From assembly GCA_025769875.1 (NCBI GenBank), contig JAGFNK010000127.1, positions 1 to 64,000 of the forward strand: a DNA stretch of 64,000 bases, written 5' to 3'. Numbering within the stretch: position 1 is the first letter of the stretch; each line of letters begins with the position of its first letter. Shown here one piece after another: positions 23,401 to 35,461 of this stretch. Below the pieces are notes generated by a model. That model was not told the origin of the DNA. It did no database searches and saw only the letters and a program-made list of their open reading frames with translations. This DNA comes from Russula earlei. Lineage: Eukaryota; Basidiomycota; Agaricomycetes; Russulales; Russulaceae. Both the position numbers and the translations under genes were made by a program.

Positions 23401-26400
23401 ATGCGATACACACCGCATTAGTTCGTTAAGGCGATCCAAAGATTCGTCAGATTCCGGGTTGCTCATTACGTCCGCACCATCTGGTCCAGATCCTTGCTTC
23501 AAAACCGTTTTGATCTCGTCGAACTGGTTCATCGTTTTTGGGGACAAACATACTGAGGGGTTGTCTACGCTGACGACAGTGTGTGACCCAGTTGCTTCCT
23601 CCGAGCTCGACCGCGGAGGTACGACGGCTTCCTTCTCCTTAAGGGAGATTTCGAGTTGTGCAATCTCTTGCTCACGCTCCTTGAGCACGTCCTGTAGACG
23701 CATGATTTCCTTTTCGAGGCTTGCCGCCGACCGCTCATGGGAAGAGATGCTGAGGGAAGGAAGGGAAATTGAGAGATTTGGTCGGTGCGGAGACTGCGTG
23801 GGGCTACTCGTTCCATGGCTTGAGAAGGAAGTTTTGCGTGAACGCGCTGACGATAATTCCTGCGATAGCGAAACCGACTGGGAGAGCGACCTGTCGAGCG
23901 ATCATTTATAACAGATAGTGTTATGGACAAAAGGAACATACCTCGAATGCAGGGATTCTGTTGAGGCCGCCTGGCGGAAAAAATGGCGCCTGCTTGCACT
24001 GTTGAGTGGAGATTCACTGCTTTCTTTCACTCGTCCTCCGGTCGCCCTTCGCCTGTGCGGACCAATATCAACGGATCGCTCTAGCGAGTCTGTCAATGCG
24101 GGATTGTGTATCTTTGCCTCCTGTATTTGAGCAGCAAGGTCGGAAATCTCCCGGAGAGCATCACGATATCTTGCAGTGACGGAGGATAAGTCAGCAAGTG
24201 TAGCGGTGTGCGCTTGCTGTAGTGCCACCAGCTGGTTCTCGAGCACAGATTCTGGTTCGCCAGGAGTCGATGTCCCAGAAACGGAAGCACTCCCCGAACT
24301 GGCAATCTTGGCTAAGTCGACCTCAAGCCTCTTCCGCTCCTGCTGTACCTCACTGGCAACTCCACCCAGGCGCTCCCATGCCTCACCTGCCTCCTTTTTC
24401 TTCTCTTTCCATTCTTCCATCTTCGTTTCAAGTTCGCGAACTTTACGCTCGCGTTCTTCGAGATCGGTCCGCCAGCTCTGGCCATCTTTCTTGAGTCCTT
24501 CGAGTCGTTCCTGTAAAACCCGGCACTCATCCCGTCGACGCTCGCACTCCAGCTCGAGCCTTTCGACGTGCTCACGAAGGGCAAGGACGGACTCGTCAGA
24601 CTTGGCCAGGCGTGCCTCAATATCAAGTATGTACTTCGCAGAGTGCAAATCTGCATCTTTGAAGCGGGCGAGTTCACGTTTAAGGTCGCTCAAAGATTCA
24701 CTTGAACTGACGCTCGATTCGTCGTATTGTTTCATCTTCTCCTCAAGGTCATGAACGTAGGCCTAAGAGCGCTCAATTTTATACACCTGGGGCAACAACA
24801 GACGAAGCTTACCTCGGTCGAAGATTCCCGCTCGGTCAATTTAGCTAACCTGGAGCGCAATTCCTCGATATAGAGTTCAGCTGCGGTTTTCCGTTCGACC
24901 ACTTGATTCAATTCTTCTTCCTTCTCCTCGACGAGGTCGTTGGTAAGTCTGAGAGCCGTACGATTTAAGCTCAGCTCGGCCTCCATCGCACTGATCGTCT
25001 TCTCATATTCCTCGATGACCGGACCCACGATCTCCTCGTACTTGCTCATGCCCGCAACAGTGCCGGAGGAAGAAACACGATGCCACTCGCCGTGTTCCCT
25101 GCGCAATCTCGTGAGTTCTTCGTTGCGAGCAACATACTTTTCGCGTAGTTCCTCGTAGTTGTTCTTCAGTTCGTTGTAATTGGCGAGCATCCTCTTCGAG
25201 GCTGTACTCTCCACCGTAGGATGGCTGATTTCAGGTAGGGTAGGTTCTCCAGCGAGTACGGCACCTTCCTTAATGGCCTTGAGTTCCTTGCGCAGGCGAG
25301 TGACCATACCCTGAAGCCATTCGACGTCGTCCCATCCCTCTTCCTTTTCGTTTATCGTCGCTCGGTTCTTGATATTGCGCGCACGATTTGCATACTTGAG
25401 CGTATTGACAGTTTCAGCAGCATTCCACTCAACAGGGCTAACACAAGCGATCATGAGGGTGTGAGCATTTCCACCAAGGGAGTCTTGTAGAAGGCGAGTA
25501 AGCTTGGAGTCACGATATGGAACGTGGGACGCGGTGTGCGATTTGGCGCGGGAAGGGTCACCAAGGGCAGAGATGACGTTGCCCAATGCCAACAAGCCAC
25601 TGTTGATGGATATTCCTTCTTTGATACGATCTCCTACAGCTGCAGTTCGTTTAAGCTGCCATAGGTCAGTATAACGAAATCCACTACGCGCAACAGTGCT
25701 TACACGTTCCGAGCCAGCGAGGTCAACAAAATGGAATTTCGAAATTATGGTCACCCAATCACCGTTATCGTCGTCAATACTCCCTCTCGCATCGTGGTAC
25801 CCAAGTGAACTCGCAGGCCGGAGCATAGCCGTTCGCCCCACACCTGATGGCGTTCCTGGGCGGCCAAATGTGGGTGAAGAAACACGGTTCCCCGATGAAG
25901 TTGCAAGTATGGAACCTGGACGTGCCAGGCGTGATGGTGACCGGCCGTTAGGGGGTAATGGTGAGGAAGAACGTTGCGGTAGGCCCGACCCTCTATATTT
26001 TCGCTGGACGAGGGTTAGCGAAAAAATGGCATGCGACCTCGATGATTGCGCATTCATTTCCGTTTCATTCGTTCGTCGAATCGATGTTCCTTGACGAATC
26101 AGACTGACCCATAATCAATGGGTCAACTAGCAGGAAGTTTAAACATCGCATCACTCACTTCATGACTTCTGCGGCATTCTTGACGTGGACCTCGCGAAGA
26201 CCACCCCAAATGATTGAGCCATCCTTCCCCTCACGTATTTGTACTTCGCGTTTGGTCCCAGTACCGTCGTCGCCAAGCAAGTCAATCAGGTCTTCATTAT
26301 ATATTTCAATGAAGGAACCTTTGACGCTATAACTCCAAACGCCACCACGTTCTTCTTTAAGGGCCCGGGTGCGCTGAAAGATGGTGGAGACCGCACGAGG

Positions 26401-26905
26401 GATGATGCCTATGCCATCTGTGGGGTCTGACGGGTCAGCATCGAGGTCAATGCCGGTCATGGTGTAGGTTTTTCCAGAACTAGTTTGACCATATGCAAGT
26501 ATTGTGCAATTAAAACCCTCCAGGAAGCGAGTAATGAGGGGTTGGGCAGTAGCAGTGAAGAGCGCATGCTGGGTACTATTCTGTCCATGCACCTGGTCGA
26601 AAGAAAAGTGTTGTTTCTTGGCGGCGGCGACTGGAGAGGGCGAGGAGGGCGCCGACGTGGTGCCTGCACCAGGAGTTGAAGGGGCTGAAGTCGTTACGTC
26701 TATGGATACAGAAGTGGATGAAGTGGCATGAATGACGGTGCGTTGAAAACGAGCGGGAATGTTGATGGCGTCCTGCGGAGTCATCGGCCTGATACGAAGG
26801 GCTGGGAGAGTTGGAGCCAAACAAGAACATGAGAAATAGCATAGGATATCACATACCAACTTGCACGGAGGTTGTAGACGAGCCCGACAACTGTGAGGGG
26901 GCCAT
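20461..26905 (-). CDS. Kinesin-4-type (chromokinesin/KIF4-like) motor protein, nine exons
   Basis: Plus-end-directed microtubule motor, by family. Exons, in genomic order on minus: 26905-26857, 26801-26159, 26103-25704, 25655-24813, 24762-23942, 23890-23414, 23365-23254, 23204-20765 and 20717-20461. They sum to 6,042 nt, an exact 2,013-codon frame plus stop; every intron is GT-AG and 47-55 nt. The N-terminal motor has the P-loop GQTSSGKT (residues 121-128), switch I SSRSH (251-255) and switch II DLAGSER (358-364), then a neck reading [10 protein letters not shown], typical of kinesin-4. About 85 Ser/Pro/Arg-rich residues are inserted between switch I and switch II. The remaining 1,500 or so residues are mostly heptad coiled coil, broken by Ser/Pro-rich linkers, one with a [13 protein letters not shown] run. 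The start MAPSQLSG was chosen because it precedes VQVALRIRP, the usual first strand of the motor. Splice sites were read by eye. Confidence 0.93.
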
Positions 26906-27069
26906 TGTGGTATCGAGGCCAAATTGCAACGCAGGTTGAGAGGTGAGGGGACTCGTTGTCGCGCGGGAAATAATCGGTGTCGTTGAGTGAATTGATTGCA
27001 ACGCGTGCCTTACGGGCCACCCCTACAAAGCCAAGCGGCGCCATCCGGATTCAACCATGCCGTGGTCCA
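26906..27069. promoter_or_regulatory. Bidirectional promoter between kinesin and IPK1
   Basis: Only 164 bp separate the two start codons, so both promoters and 5'-UTRs must overlap here. It contains ACGCGT (27001-27006), the core bound by fungal MBF-type G1/S regulators, and GCGCGGGAAA (26961-26970), which resembles an E2F-type site. Cell-cycle control would suit a mitotic kinesin, but this is inference from motifs only. No TATA box is apparent. Confidence 0.55.
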
Positions 27070-28381
27070 ATGGCGATTGATATCTCACAAACCTCTCCCG
27101 CCCAATGGAGATACATTTCTGAAGGCAATGTAACAATCGTCTTCTCTTATAATGGCCCTCATCATCCCACCTTCACCGGTAAGGCATTGCGCATCAGAAA
27201 AGCGCCTCGCGAAACACAGGGACCCCATTCCCCATTCCAAGGTGACTTAGCAGCATTCCAGCAAAACGTCCTCCCACGTCTTTTAGACCCTGCCTACCTG
27301 CCCGATCTCCAAACCGTGCCTTTGCAAGCAAACTGGGTCGAAGTGCTCTCTAAACAACACGAACCGTTCCGCCCGCAGGAAAGGAGGATCACAAGCAAGG
27401 TCGATTGTTCCAGACGCACTGCCGTTCTCGTAACGGACCTCATAGGTGGACTAACTTGTGCGGTAGAACTGAAGGTGAATAATCTTTGTCTTCCAGATGT
27501 ACTGAATGTAATTTCCACAAAGCCGAAATGGGGCTTCCTGCCAAATTGTCTTCATTTGTCACCCGAGACCAAGCCCATCAAGACACAAACCTGCCGGACC
27601 TGCATGCACGGCCACTTGAAACGGACCGAAGGGGTAAACGCAGCAACGCAGTACTGCCCACTAGATCTCTTCTCGGGATCCAAAGCGCGACTCGAAACCG
27701 CCCTTGGAGGACTTTGGGACTCTTGGATACGATTTAACGGTTCTATCAACAGTCTGCGCATTTTCAACCATGGCAAGGTAGTGCTGCCAGATGATGTGGG
27801 TCATCGCCTCTCCTTGAATGCTCACGCTGAGAAGGAATTTGGCGTAGGAGCTAACTTTGCGAGCATGGTCACGCGAAACCTTTTCGTTGCCCACTGACGC
27901 CCCAATAACATCTATCAAGTCGAGTTTCATCAACTCCTTACTCCTGCAAATCCTCCGTACTCCCCTCTTGAATCGCATTTCATCTCTCCAGCGCTCTCTT
28001 GATTCCTTGGATTGCGAGGGGCTTGCCAAACTTATTGAAATTTCTCCTATCTTCGACTTAACTCAACCCACCATGGAAGACTGGGCCTCGTTTGTCGATA
28101 CATTCCTGTCTCCGAAACACCAGAATCATTCTGACTTCAGCCCAACCAACTTGCGTTATCACTCACTCTCATACGCGCTCTCCGCTACTTTCAAGGACTG
28201 CTCCCTGATTATTCCGTTACACTCCGATTGGGCTGACGATGAGCACGGCGACAACATCAAGGTTGTTGACTTGGAAATCAAGAGTGTCGAGAACATTCCT
28301 CGCTGGTTGAAGCTAGACCAAAGGATTGTCAATGAGTACGCCAAGCTTGAACAAACAATGAGAAAGTCATGCATTGAATAA
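27070..28381 (+). CDS. IPK1: Inositol-pentakisphosphate 2-kinase
   Basis: Makes inositol hexakisphosphate (phytate) from IP5; in fungi this supports mRNA export and signalling. Exons 27070-27474, 27523-27843 and 27920-28381 give 395 residues. Splicing the 48-nt intron joins ELK to PKWGFLP, restoring the family hallmark ELKPKWGFLP, followed by TCRTCMHGHLK and YCPLDLFSG. Upstream are YISEGNVTIVFSY, FTGKALRIRK (nucleotide-binding lobe) and RTAVLVTDLIGG. The third exon ends with VVDLEIKSVENIP and KLDQRIVNEY, the usual C-terminal signature. The second intron (76 nt, donor GTAGGA, branch-like CTGAC, acceptor CAAG) is my choice to restore frame and is less certain than the first. The start ATG is the one next to the conserved W-YI-EG block; an upstream in-frame ATG at 26977 would overlap the promoter. 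Confidence 0.93.
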
Positions 28382-28850
28382 TGACAATACCAACAATCCG
28401 GATTTGGTAGAGCTGCCAGTGGTTGTAATATTACTATCCTTAACTGGGAACTTAGCAGTCCCCCACATCTTGGCAGTTTCACTTTCCCTAATATCTGCTC
28501 AAACAACTCTGTTCCAAAACTTTGTTGCTGTACTATCAATTACCCTTAAGGGGGTTCTAGCAATGACAATTGGACTTCTGAGTCCCCATGTGACTGAAGC
28601 CCTCCTACATTACTTTGAGCTTGTTAAGCAAATCTATGACAACCACCCCAACTCCTACAAGAGCACATTTGGAACATGAATGAGAAGGGGATACAACTTA
28701 GTGGGGGCTACAAATACTACAAAAAGTTTTGCCACTTGCATAGCCTCAAGAAAACAAATTTCTATTGTGTGCATTCCATTCCCTTGAACTGGTCACAGTC
28801 CTTCCTGATTTGGATGCTCCAATTGGAGGAATCACCACATCCTCAAATGG
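28382..28850 (+). pseudogene. pogo-like DDE transposase, N-terminal part
   Basis: From about 28560 the plus strand reads, across frameshifts, HYFELVKQIYDNHPN, then MNEKGIQLSGGYKYYKKF and APIGGITTSSNGW. This is the layout of the first part of the catalytic domain in pogo/Tigger-type (DDE_1) transposases, where MDEKGIQ carries the first catalytic Asp; here it is Asn. The coding sequence is cut by Copia-A at 28856 and continues at 49287. The stretch 28382-28560 just past the IPK1 stop has no clear homology and may hold the IPK1 3'-UTR. Confidence 0.65.
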
Positions 28851-28855
28851 GTGGA

Positions 28856-29115
28856 TGTTTGGAGTTGCAGCCTTAGTGTCACGGTTTAGTCATGCACTCA
28901 TGTGGTGCATGACAAATGCATGGATATGTATATAGTTCATTCTTTGTCTTTTTCCCATCCCTCAGTCTTCTACAATAAGACTGAGGTTAGTCACACTCTC
29001 ATTATCTATGTACACAGCTAATTACTCTTTTTTGTAGCACTCATTATAGGTTAGAATACCCACTTAGAGTAGTCTTCTACAACAAGACTGAGCACTCATT
29101 ATAGCATATCCTACA
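28856..29115 (+). repeat. Copia-A 5' LTR
   Basis: 260 bp reading TGTTTGGAGTTGCAGCC...CATATCCTACA. It carries the paired stems CTTCTACAATAAGACTGAG and CTTCTACAACAAGACTGAG found in the 3' LTR and, more distantly, in the solo LTR at 55710. The terminal TG...CA ends adjoin a primer-binding-like site on the inner side. Confidence 0.9.
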
Positions 29116-29130
29116 GATTATGAGACCTGG
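29116..29130 (+). promoter_or_regulatory. Copia-A primer-binding site (half-tRNA type, decayed)
   Basis: GATTATGAGACCTGG directly follows the 5' LTR. It matches GGTTATGGGCCCTGG of Copia-B except for three G-to-A changes. That sequence is complementary to the anticodon arm of initiator tRNA-Met, the cleaved half-tRNA primer known for Drosophila copia. Confidence 0.7.
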
Positions 29131-29159
29131 TTGTCTCTAAACAAGCCAAATAACTACAC

Positions 29160-29950
29160 ACACCCAGAACCCCAAAATGTCACAACATAGTAATGGGCAC
29201 CAGCACATCCCTGCTGCAAGGCAGAAATGCTTCCTCAGGAGCTGCAGCATCAAGCCCAAAAGCCACTGTGCAACACTATGATGTCCCATTCCTTGATAAC
29301 AAAGGGGTCAAGTTCATGTTCTGGAAGCACTGTGTCCAAATGGTTCTTGAACTCTGAGAACTCCAGACAGTAGTAGATGGCACATATACCAAGCCAGACC
29401 AAAGTGCAGATCCCACTGCCTTTGACAACTGGTCATACTGAGACTGTGAGGCATGTGTTAAAATCTCTCTCACCATATCAGACAAGCCACTAAACACCAT
29501 CCTCAGGATCAATAATGCTAAAGATTGCTGGGACAAGTTATGTGCTCACTATGAAGGAAAGGGTGAACAATGCATGGCCCACTTTATGAGGAATTGCTTA
29601 GGACCACACTCTCCAAAGATGAACCACTTGACCCTCAGATCAACAAACTCATATGTGCCTCTCACACCCTCACAAATCTTGGCTTCCCCCTTGAAAACAA
29701 GTTCCTTGCATATGTCATTATACTAGCTTTACCTAAATCCATGTCAACCCTCAAGACAATCTTATATTCCATTAAAACCCATGAGATCTCAACCAAAATT
29801 GTCACATCTCAGATCCTTGGTGAGGAGCAGTGTTGCATGCACATGTTGGGGGTTAGCACTACTGCTTTCTTCACTAAAGCAGCCAAAAAAGCAAATGGGA
29901 AGAACAAGCAAGGAGAAAAGTCCAAGAAACATTGTGCACACTGCAATATC
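29160..29950 (+). pseudogene. Copia-A gag
   Basis: Decayed nucleocapsid precursor. From 29570 a 130-codon frame reads INKLICASHTLTNLGFPLEN, ALPKSMSTLKTILY and a Lys-rich tail, as in copia gag. It ends KKHCAHCNI, the first half of a C-X2-C-X4-H-X4-C zinc knuckle whose second half (HGHNVTEC) lies at about 30914-30941, after solo LTR C. The N-terminal part (29160-29560) has numerous stops. Confidence 0.8.
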
Positions 29951-30910
29951 TGTCATGAACCATTCCCCGGAGAGGGCCCTTGAAGGACCCTTCCTTATAG
30001 GAGGAAACCCAGCCTCTATGATGCCACCCTGTTCACACGAGCAAAAGGGGTGAGTAGAGGTGTCCACAATATCGCGCGCGCATTGTTGCGCGAGCGATTC
30101 TCGGCACAATCGACATACAGCAAGCCCCAATTAAAGGCAACCCTTCTAGCAACTAAGGACAGTATTAGAGCCTTCCTAAGGACCATTTGGAACGACCCTA
30201 GGAACTCTACAATAGGTACTAACCTAGTATCAAAGGCCCTACAACGCGTTATTAGACCAACTCTAATAACTATAGAACGAACTATAAGGCAACACTAAGG
30301 ACCTTAATAGAAGTATTAGGGTCGACTCTAAGGACCCTAATAGAACTATATAAGGGCCTTATAAGATAACACTATTCCATAACCAAACTACAAGTCCTCA
30401 AATGACCGGCCCTAAACTAACTAACAGGAAATGAATCGGGTGCTTGCACGTGTACTAAAGCAGTGAACACGTGGACAATGAAAGCTCTTACTCATCAAGA
30501 GAAGCTTCTTACTCAGCAGCTTACTGAGCATGACTGAGCATGCTCAGTAAGCATCCTCCGACTTCTTACTCATCACTCTATTGTGCTTGATAACAAGGTT
30601 ATGACTTGTTCCCTATTTAGCAGCTCTCTTGTAGTATATAAGCGCTCAATAAAGTAGCGGACAGTCCTCAGACTGTCCATTTGTTTACGGCACTCTCCAT
30701 TCCTGGGATACTCCTTTAAGGACCATCCCCTTGTGACTATCCTGGCCTCTCCCTGCGTGATTGGTTCTACTCTCACAGTAACAATACCTCTCTGGTATTT
30801 GTTGCTCCTCTGGGTTCTACTCCTTGCCCACGCGGTCTTGGACGTCTATCGACCGTCTTCGAGCTTATCCCTCGCTCTTGAACTGGATAGTTCAACAGTG
30901 AGTCTTGACA
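29951..30910 (+). mobile_element. Solo LTR, family L1, copy C (youngest)
   Basis: 960 bp, TGTCATGAACCATTCCCC...GTGAGTCTTGACA, with a perfect duplication atatc (29946-29950 and 30911-30915). It splits the gag zinc knuckle exactly between N-I and H-G-H. It has the promoter TATATAAGCGCTCAATAAAG near 30636. It retains CpG runs such as atcgcgcgcgcattg that read TG/CA in every other copy, so it is the least decayed member. Confidence 0.94.
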
Positions 30911-31475
30911 ATATCCATGGTCACAATGTAACGGAGTGCTGAAAACTGAAGAGGGAGCAGGAGGCAAAGGGGGCAATGACCAACTTCTCTGCAGGTGCAA
31001 AGCCATCCACATCCACAAAGATTGCAGTTGCAGACCCCAGTGAAAACATGGTAGAACTATTCAGTGCCATCACCACAGATCCTGCACCATGCAACAATGC
31101 TGTGTTTGCCCTCCAAGTGCATCATGACTCATCCACCCAGCATCACTGGATAGTCAATTCTGGTGCATCACACACCATGAGCTGCAACTGGTTCTCATCA
31201 TTTTCTGTCCTCACACCTCCTACCCACATCACACTCGGAGATGACAGCACCATCTATGCCACTGGCATCAGATGCATTCCCATTCACATGCATGCCAATG
31301 GAACATGGCACAACGCCATCCTCCAAGACATTTTCTTTGTTCCTTACCTCAATGGCAACCTCCTATCAGTTGCTCACCTCATGAAGTGTGGTGCTGATGT
31401 CCAATTCACCAGAAACAGCTGCCAGCTCTTAAATCAGCAGGGGCACTTCACATGTGATGGGCACCTTCAACAGAA
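30911..31475 (+). pseudogene. Copia-A zinc-knuckle end, protease and pre-integrase start
   Basis: After LTR C the frame resumes HGHNVTECRKLK..., closing the zinc knuckle. The aspartic protease follows with HHWIVNSGASHTMS (about 31140-31180); the catalytic D-S-G is N-S-G, with codon AAT at 31156-31158 after GTC. Downstream are ITLGDDSTIYATGI and LQDIFFVPYLNGNLLSVAHL, the typical protease C-terminal strands of copia. The frame runs on to 31475, where Copia-B is inserted. Confidence 0.85.
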
Positions 31476-31480
31476 CTTAT

Positions 31481-31913
31481 TGTTGAATTGCACAGTGATA
31501 AGGTAGATTAGATCATAATAGATCTAATAAAATGATATTCAGTTTCTGTGAGAAGAAACTACTTGTGTCATATTTACCTAATAAAATGATACTACAGCAT
31601 GTAATCAGCTACTGATAAGATCGTGAGATAGTAAGTACTTACTTCAGTTTCTGTGAGAAGAAACTGAAGTATCTACTGTATATACGACGCTCTTAAGTAT
31701 CTGAGAGCGTCCCTAATTATTTTGTCTAGTAACTATCAAATTGTTTTCATGATCACTATGTGCTAGCTACCAATTGTCTTAGATCACCCTATCAATTTTG
31801 TTATTGTATGTGTTTCAGCAACTGATCTGAAACGCTTATGTGGTCTGGGCCTGTGGGCTGCCTGGACAGTTTGGGCCGACGCGTCAACGCTTTGGCTACT
31901 CTTTATCTCAACA
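31481..31913 (-). repeat. Copia-B 3' LTR
   Basis: 433 bp, reading TGTTGAATTGCACAG...CTTTATCTCAACA on plus. It carries two copies of CAGTTTCTGTGAGAAGAAAC and keeps more CpG than the other LTR (for example gggccgacgcgtcaacgc). On the coding strand it is preceded by the polypurine tract GGGGGA. Confidence 0.92.
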
Positions 31914-32459
31914 TCCCCCTGTGATCTAGACAGTCAGTAGATTAGATCAGATGAGACCTAACCCAGTGACAAAGGAGTGCATTCGCGCGTGGCATGCGTG
32001 CATCTTGGTAGACCATCAAGTGAGTGAGTTGGTAAGACTGTGAGTTGAGAGACTCCAAAAGGAAAGGTGAACAAGTGGGTGAGTCAATAAGACTGTGAGT
32101 CGAGAGACTCCAAAAGGAAAGGTGAACATGTGTGGATGCAGAGTCGAGAGACTATCTGTAGAGTGTTCAGATCTGCACATAGGGGAGGCTGCTGTTAAAA
32201 CATTAATATATTGCCTAGTTGCCACAGGCGTTGCTTCTCCAGAGTGCTTGATCAAATGGATTTCTGCATCTGAATGGAGTGGAATGTGGAAGCGGAATGG
32301 AAGTCCCGCCATCCCAAGGTAAGACCTCCGAGATTACAGAAGCGGAGTGGAATCCGCCATCCTGAAGAAATCCGAGATGTGCCTTGATTGATCAATGTCT
32401 GTGTTAGCCGAGCGATCGTGTGTAATGTGGATCCCGAGGTATGATGCAATCTTGGCTAG

Positions 32460-34431
32460 ATCTGTCAACTCGTAGCACATAGACAAAGATAGATATTGCG
32501 CCTGTAGATGTGAGCATTGAGACCATGAGGGTCGCCTAAGATAATGATGTCATCGGCAGAGAGGATGTGAAGCAAAATGATAGTGGAGCAAAATGATAGT
32601 TGAATGTGAGTCACTAAGGACTCCATGAGAATGTGAGTCCCATGTATGAGAGGCCTGTGTAAGACCAAAAAGTGTTTTTGGTATGATGAAACCTTGCAAT
32701 TGCTCCAAATAATTCTAATCTTCTTCACCAAGTGAGCTGATGGCAAATGTCGACAAGATGTCCTTGGATCTCCTGATCCATATGCTAGCGTGGCCAACGC
32801 TGAATAAGAGTTGCTAAGACTCGGACCTGGCTACTGGTGAGAAGGTTTCATCAATGTCAATGCCTTGTAAATTGGGTGAACCCCTGTGCAACTGAAATGC
32901 GCGCAAAATCTCCAAGATTTGCATGCTGCACACTCATTCCAATAAGATTGACAAGATCCCAGGGACCATTTTTCACAAGCGTGCCGATCATGTATGGATA
33001 CACAACTTGCCACTCATCGGCAAAATCCAATAAAGTGCCCCCGATATGTAGCCCAGTGATTGCTTCCATGTAGCCAAGCCGTATGTGATAAGCGCCCTCT
33101 CATATCTGTGTGTGCAGTCCCTCCAAGACATTTGGAACATGGATGTGAATAAGACCCAAGATGTGTAACTGAGAGCGGATGTGGTGGACCGATGAATTGT
33201 CCCAATAATGCTGAGTGAGGATGGCGTAAACAGTATGGCGGAATGCATGTAACTGGCTGTATAGGCAGGGTAAGGTATAGTGAGTGTGGTGTGAGGGAAT
33301 CTAATGGGGTTTCCAGAGGCGCAGAATGAAGTGCCGATGATCTGGTTCATGTGAAATTAAGGCAGAGAATGTCACCTGTCCTGTAGGGACCAAGAGTTGT
33401 GCAGGCAGAGCAGTGTCTGTAACATGTCCCCTGGCTATGCAGTATGCGTTTGTCGCGCTACCACATGATGGTCAGGCGTGTAGACATATGCCCTACATCT
33501 AAAGAAGATGGAATTTGTGAGACGACCAGAGTCAGTCCATCCATTCACAGTGTATGAAGTGTGCGTGCACAGAGAATGCGTGATGGAGTCCGATCATTAG
33601 TATGGACAGCAGCTTTAGTACTAAGCTCCAGAACCTGAGAGTGAGACCAGCGCCATGCAACTTTTGAACGCGTGTTGTCTTTAAGGGTCTGATTCCATCT
33701 TTCAGTACTCTATTCTCTGGTGGTAAATCTGGCATTGTTAATCTATGTATGATCCCTCATTGAACTGATAAGTATGTGAGCACGCATTGCCTCAATAGCT
33801 AGCGCCTCAAATTGATCTCGTGTGCAGCAGATCGGCTAAGGTGCTGTAGATAATCTTGTAGCCAAGGATCCGATCGCTAAGGGGAAACCCAGAAAAGAAG
33901 TGTTCAGTTGCCGAGTGTATACTCCGGACAGGATAACTGATTGCGATCCGTAAAGCCAAGCGAGATCCGGGTACCAGAATCACAGTAATAGATTAACGTG
34001 CGTGTGGACATATGCCTCATGCACTGATGCTGGATGTGGAATGATAGGTCACTTCTTTGCACTTGTAGAGCTGGAGTTATGAAGTTACTACACAATAGAT
34101 TGTTCTCCAGCCAGCTGTGTGCAATCTTCCAATCTTTGATGTGTAAATTTGAACACCCCTCTTGAGTGTATGTGATGCATCCCTTGTTCCAAAGTAGCGC
34201 ATGCACTGTGTAGTCACATGCATTGGCCTTTGGTACATGTAGAATGTCTATGAGGGTTAATAAGGATATCTCCAAGGCCTTCCAGCCAGCGGGACGGATG
34301 CAGATCCAGTCCCAATCTGTCTGATGACTGTATAACCTCCCAGAGTAATAGATCTGGAGGCCTGGAGCACAAATCATGAAGTCGGGGGTCCGGAACGGAC
34401 TAATATGATGAGGAGCTCCATAGTCGATCAA
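32460..34431 (-). pseudogene. Copia-B gag-pol remnant
   Basis: Minus-strand pieces in copia order. From 34431 the protease region reads MIDYGAPHHISPF, where Y replaces the usual S after D, followed by LIDILHVPKANACDY. Integrase fragments at 33735-33532 include HGAGLTLRFWSLVLK. The RT N-terminal part (33069-32857) contains IGTLVKNGPWDLVNLIG and RISVAQGFTQF, and the palm near 32560 reads LHILSADDIIILGDPHG, where the YVDD box has become SADD. Stops and frameshifts are frequent, and no complete domain survives in one frame. Confidence 0.8.
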
Positions 34432-35461
34432 GATCTAGTTGCTGCGTAAAGGGAAACCCAGAATCTCATATTCATCGGATGTCCAATACCTCGGTGATAG
34501 GAGCAGTATTGCCCACTATGTATGCACTGATGTTTCTGTCAGTGCCTGTCACTTTTGTATTCATCGCCTTCTCCTTCCGGTAATCCAGACTGCATGCCCA
34601 AGTTTATTTCAATAGCAGCATTGTATCTCAGACGTAGCGTTGTGTGTCTTTACTGGAATGACTATATTTTGTGAGGCGGAGAGGCCAGCCTGACAACCAT
34701 CTTCATTTGATCTGTACCTGGATCGTGTGGGGAAAGGTTCATCAGAGCGCCGGAGGCTAGAATTTGTCGACACGACAGCCAAGTAAGCGTCAGGTAACGT
34801 GAAATGAAGATTCAATATGAATAAATGGTTATATTGGAGAGTGATCCATGCATCATTTGTTGCACTCGCAGGAACGTCTGATGTGTGTCATTTAACATCT
34901 AGGAATGTGCGTGTAAGGGATGCCCATGTGTAGAACATTTGACATTGATCTGACACTGCCATATGTGCGTTTGAGTTCCTCCCACTTGAGCTTGCAAGTA
35001 TACAATTTGGTGTCATTTTTGTTACTGCTGATGTGACCATCTGAATGTATATTTCAGGAGTGCGTGTGTCTAAAAGAGTTCTCCCTCAGCGTCCTAAGAA
35101 GTATTGCTGGAGGGGCTATCATCTGTAACTGTAATGTGACGCGCGATGGGATAATGGCCAGTAAGTGAGATGACCAAGCAAGTGATCAAGATTGAGGAGG
35201 GAACATAAACATTAGGCAAGGTGCTGTGTGATTCAATTAGGTAAATGGGGTGATAAAGCCAATCTGGGCAAGTGGAGCAAATACACTTGCCAGATGTTAG
35301 AAATTCAATCAGTACCCCTGATGCGTGGGTCAAAACTTCGATCCAAGTACCAAAAGTATGGGGTGTCATTCTGATGAACAGTGGCTTGTGAAGGGGAGAG
35401 AATGTGTTGATAGACTGTGTGAGCTTGTATGTGGATTTCTGTCTTGGGAATTTAGTAGTGG

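Noticed and set aside
20718..24754. Plus-strand open frames of 70-190 codons opposite the kinesin coiled coil and neck
   Set aside because: They are shadows of a GC-rich heptad-repeat coding strand; the minus-strand gene is fully supported by splice sites and motifs.
26977..27069. Upstream in-frame ATG adding 31 residues to IPK1
   Set aside because: It would begin in the shared promoter, the extra residues do not resemble the family, and the ATG at 27070 sits at the expected distance from the conserved start block.
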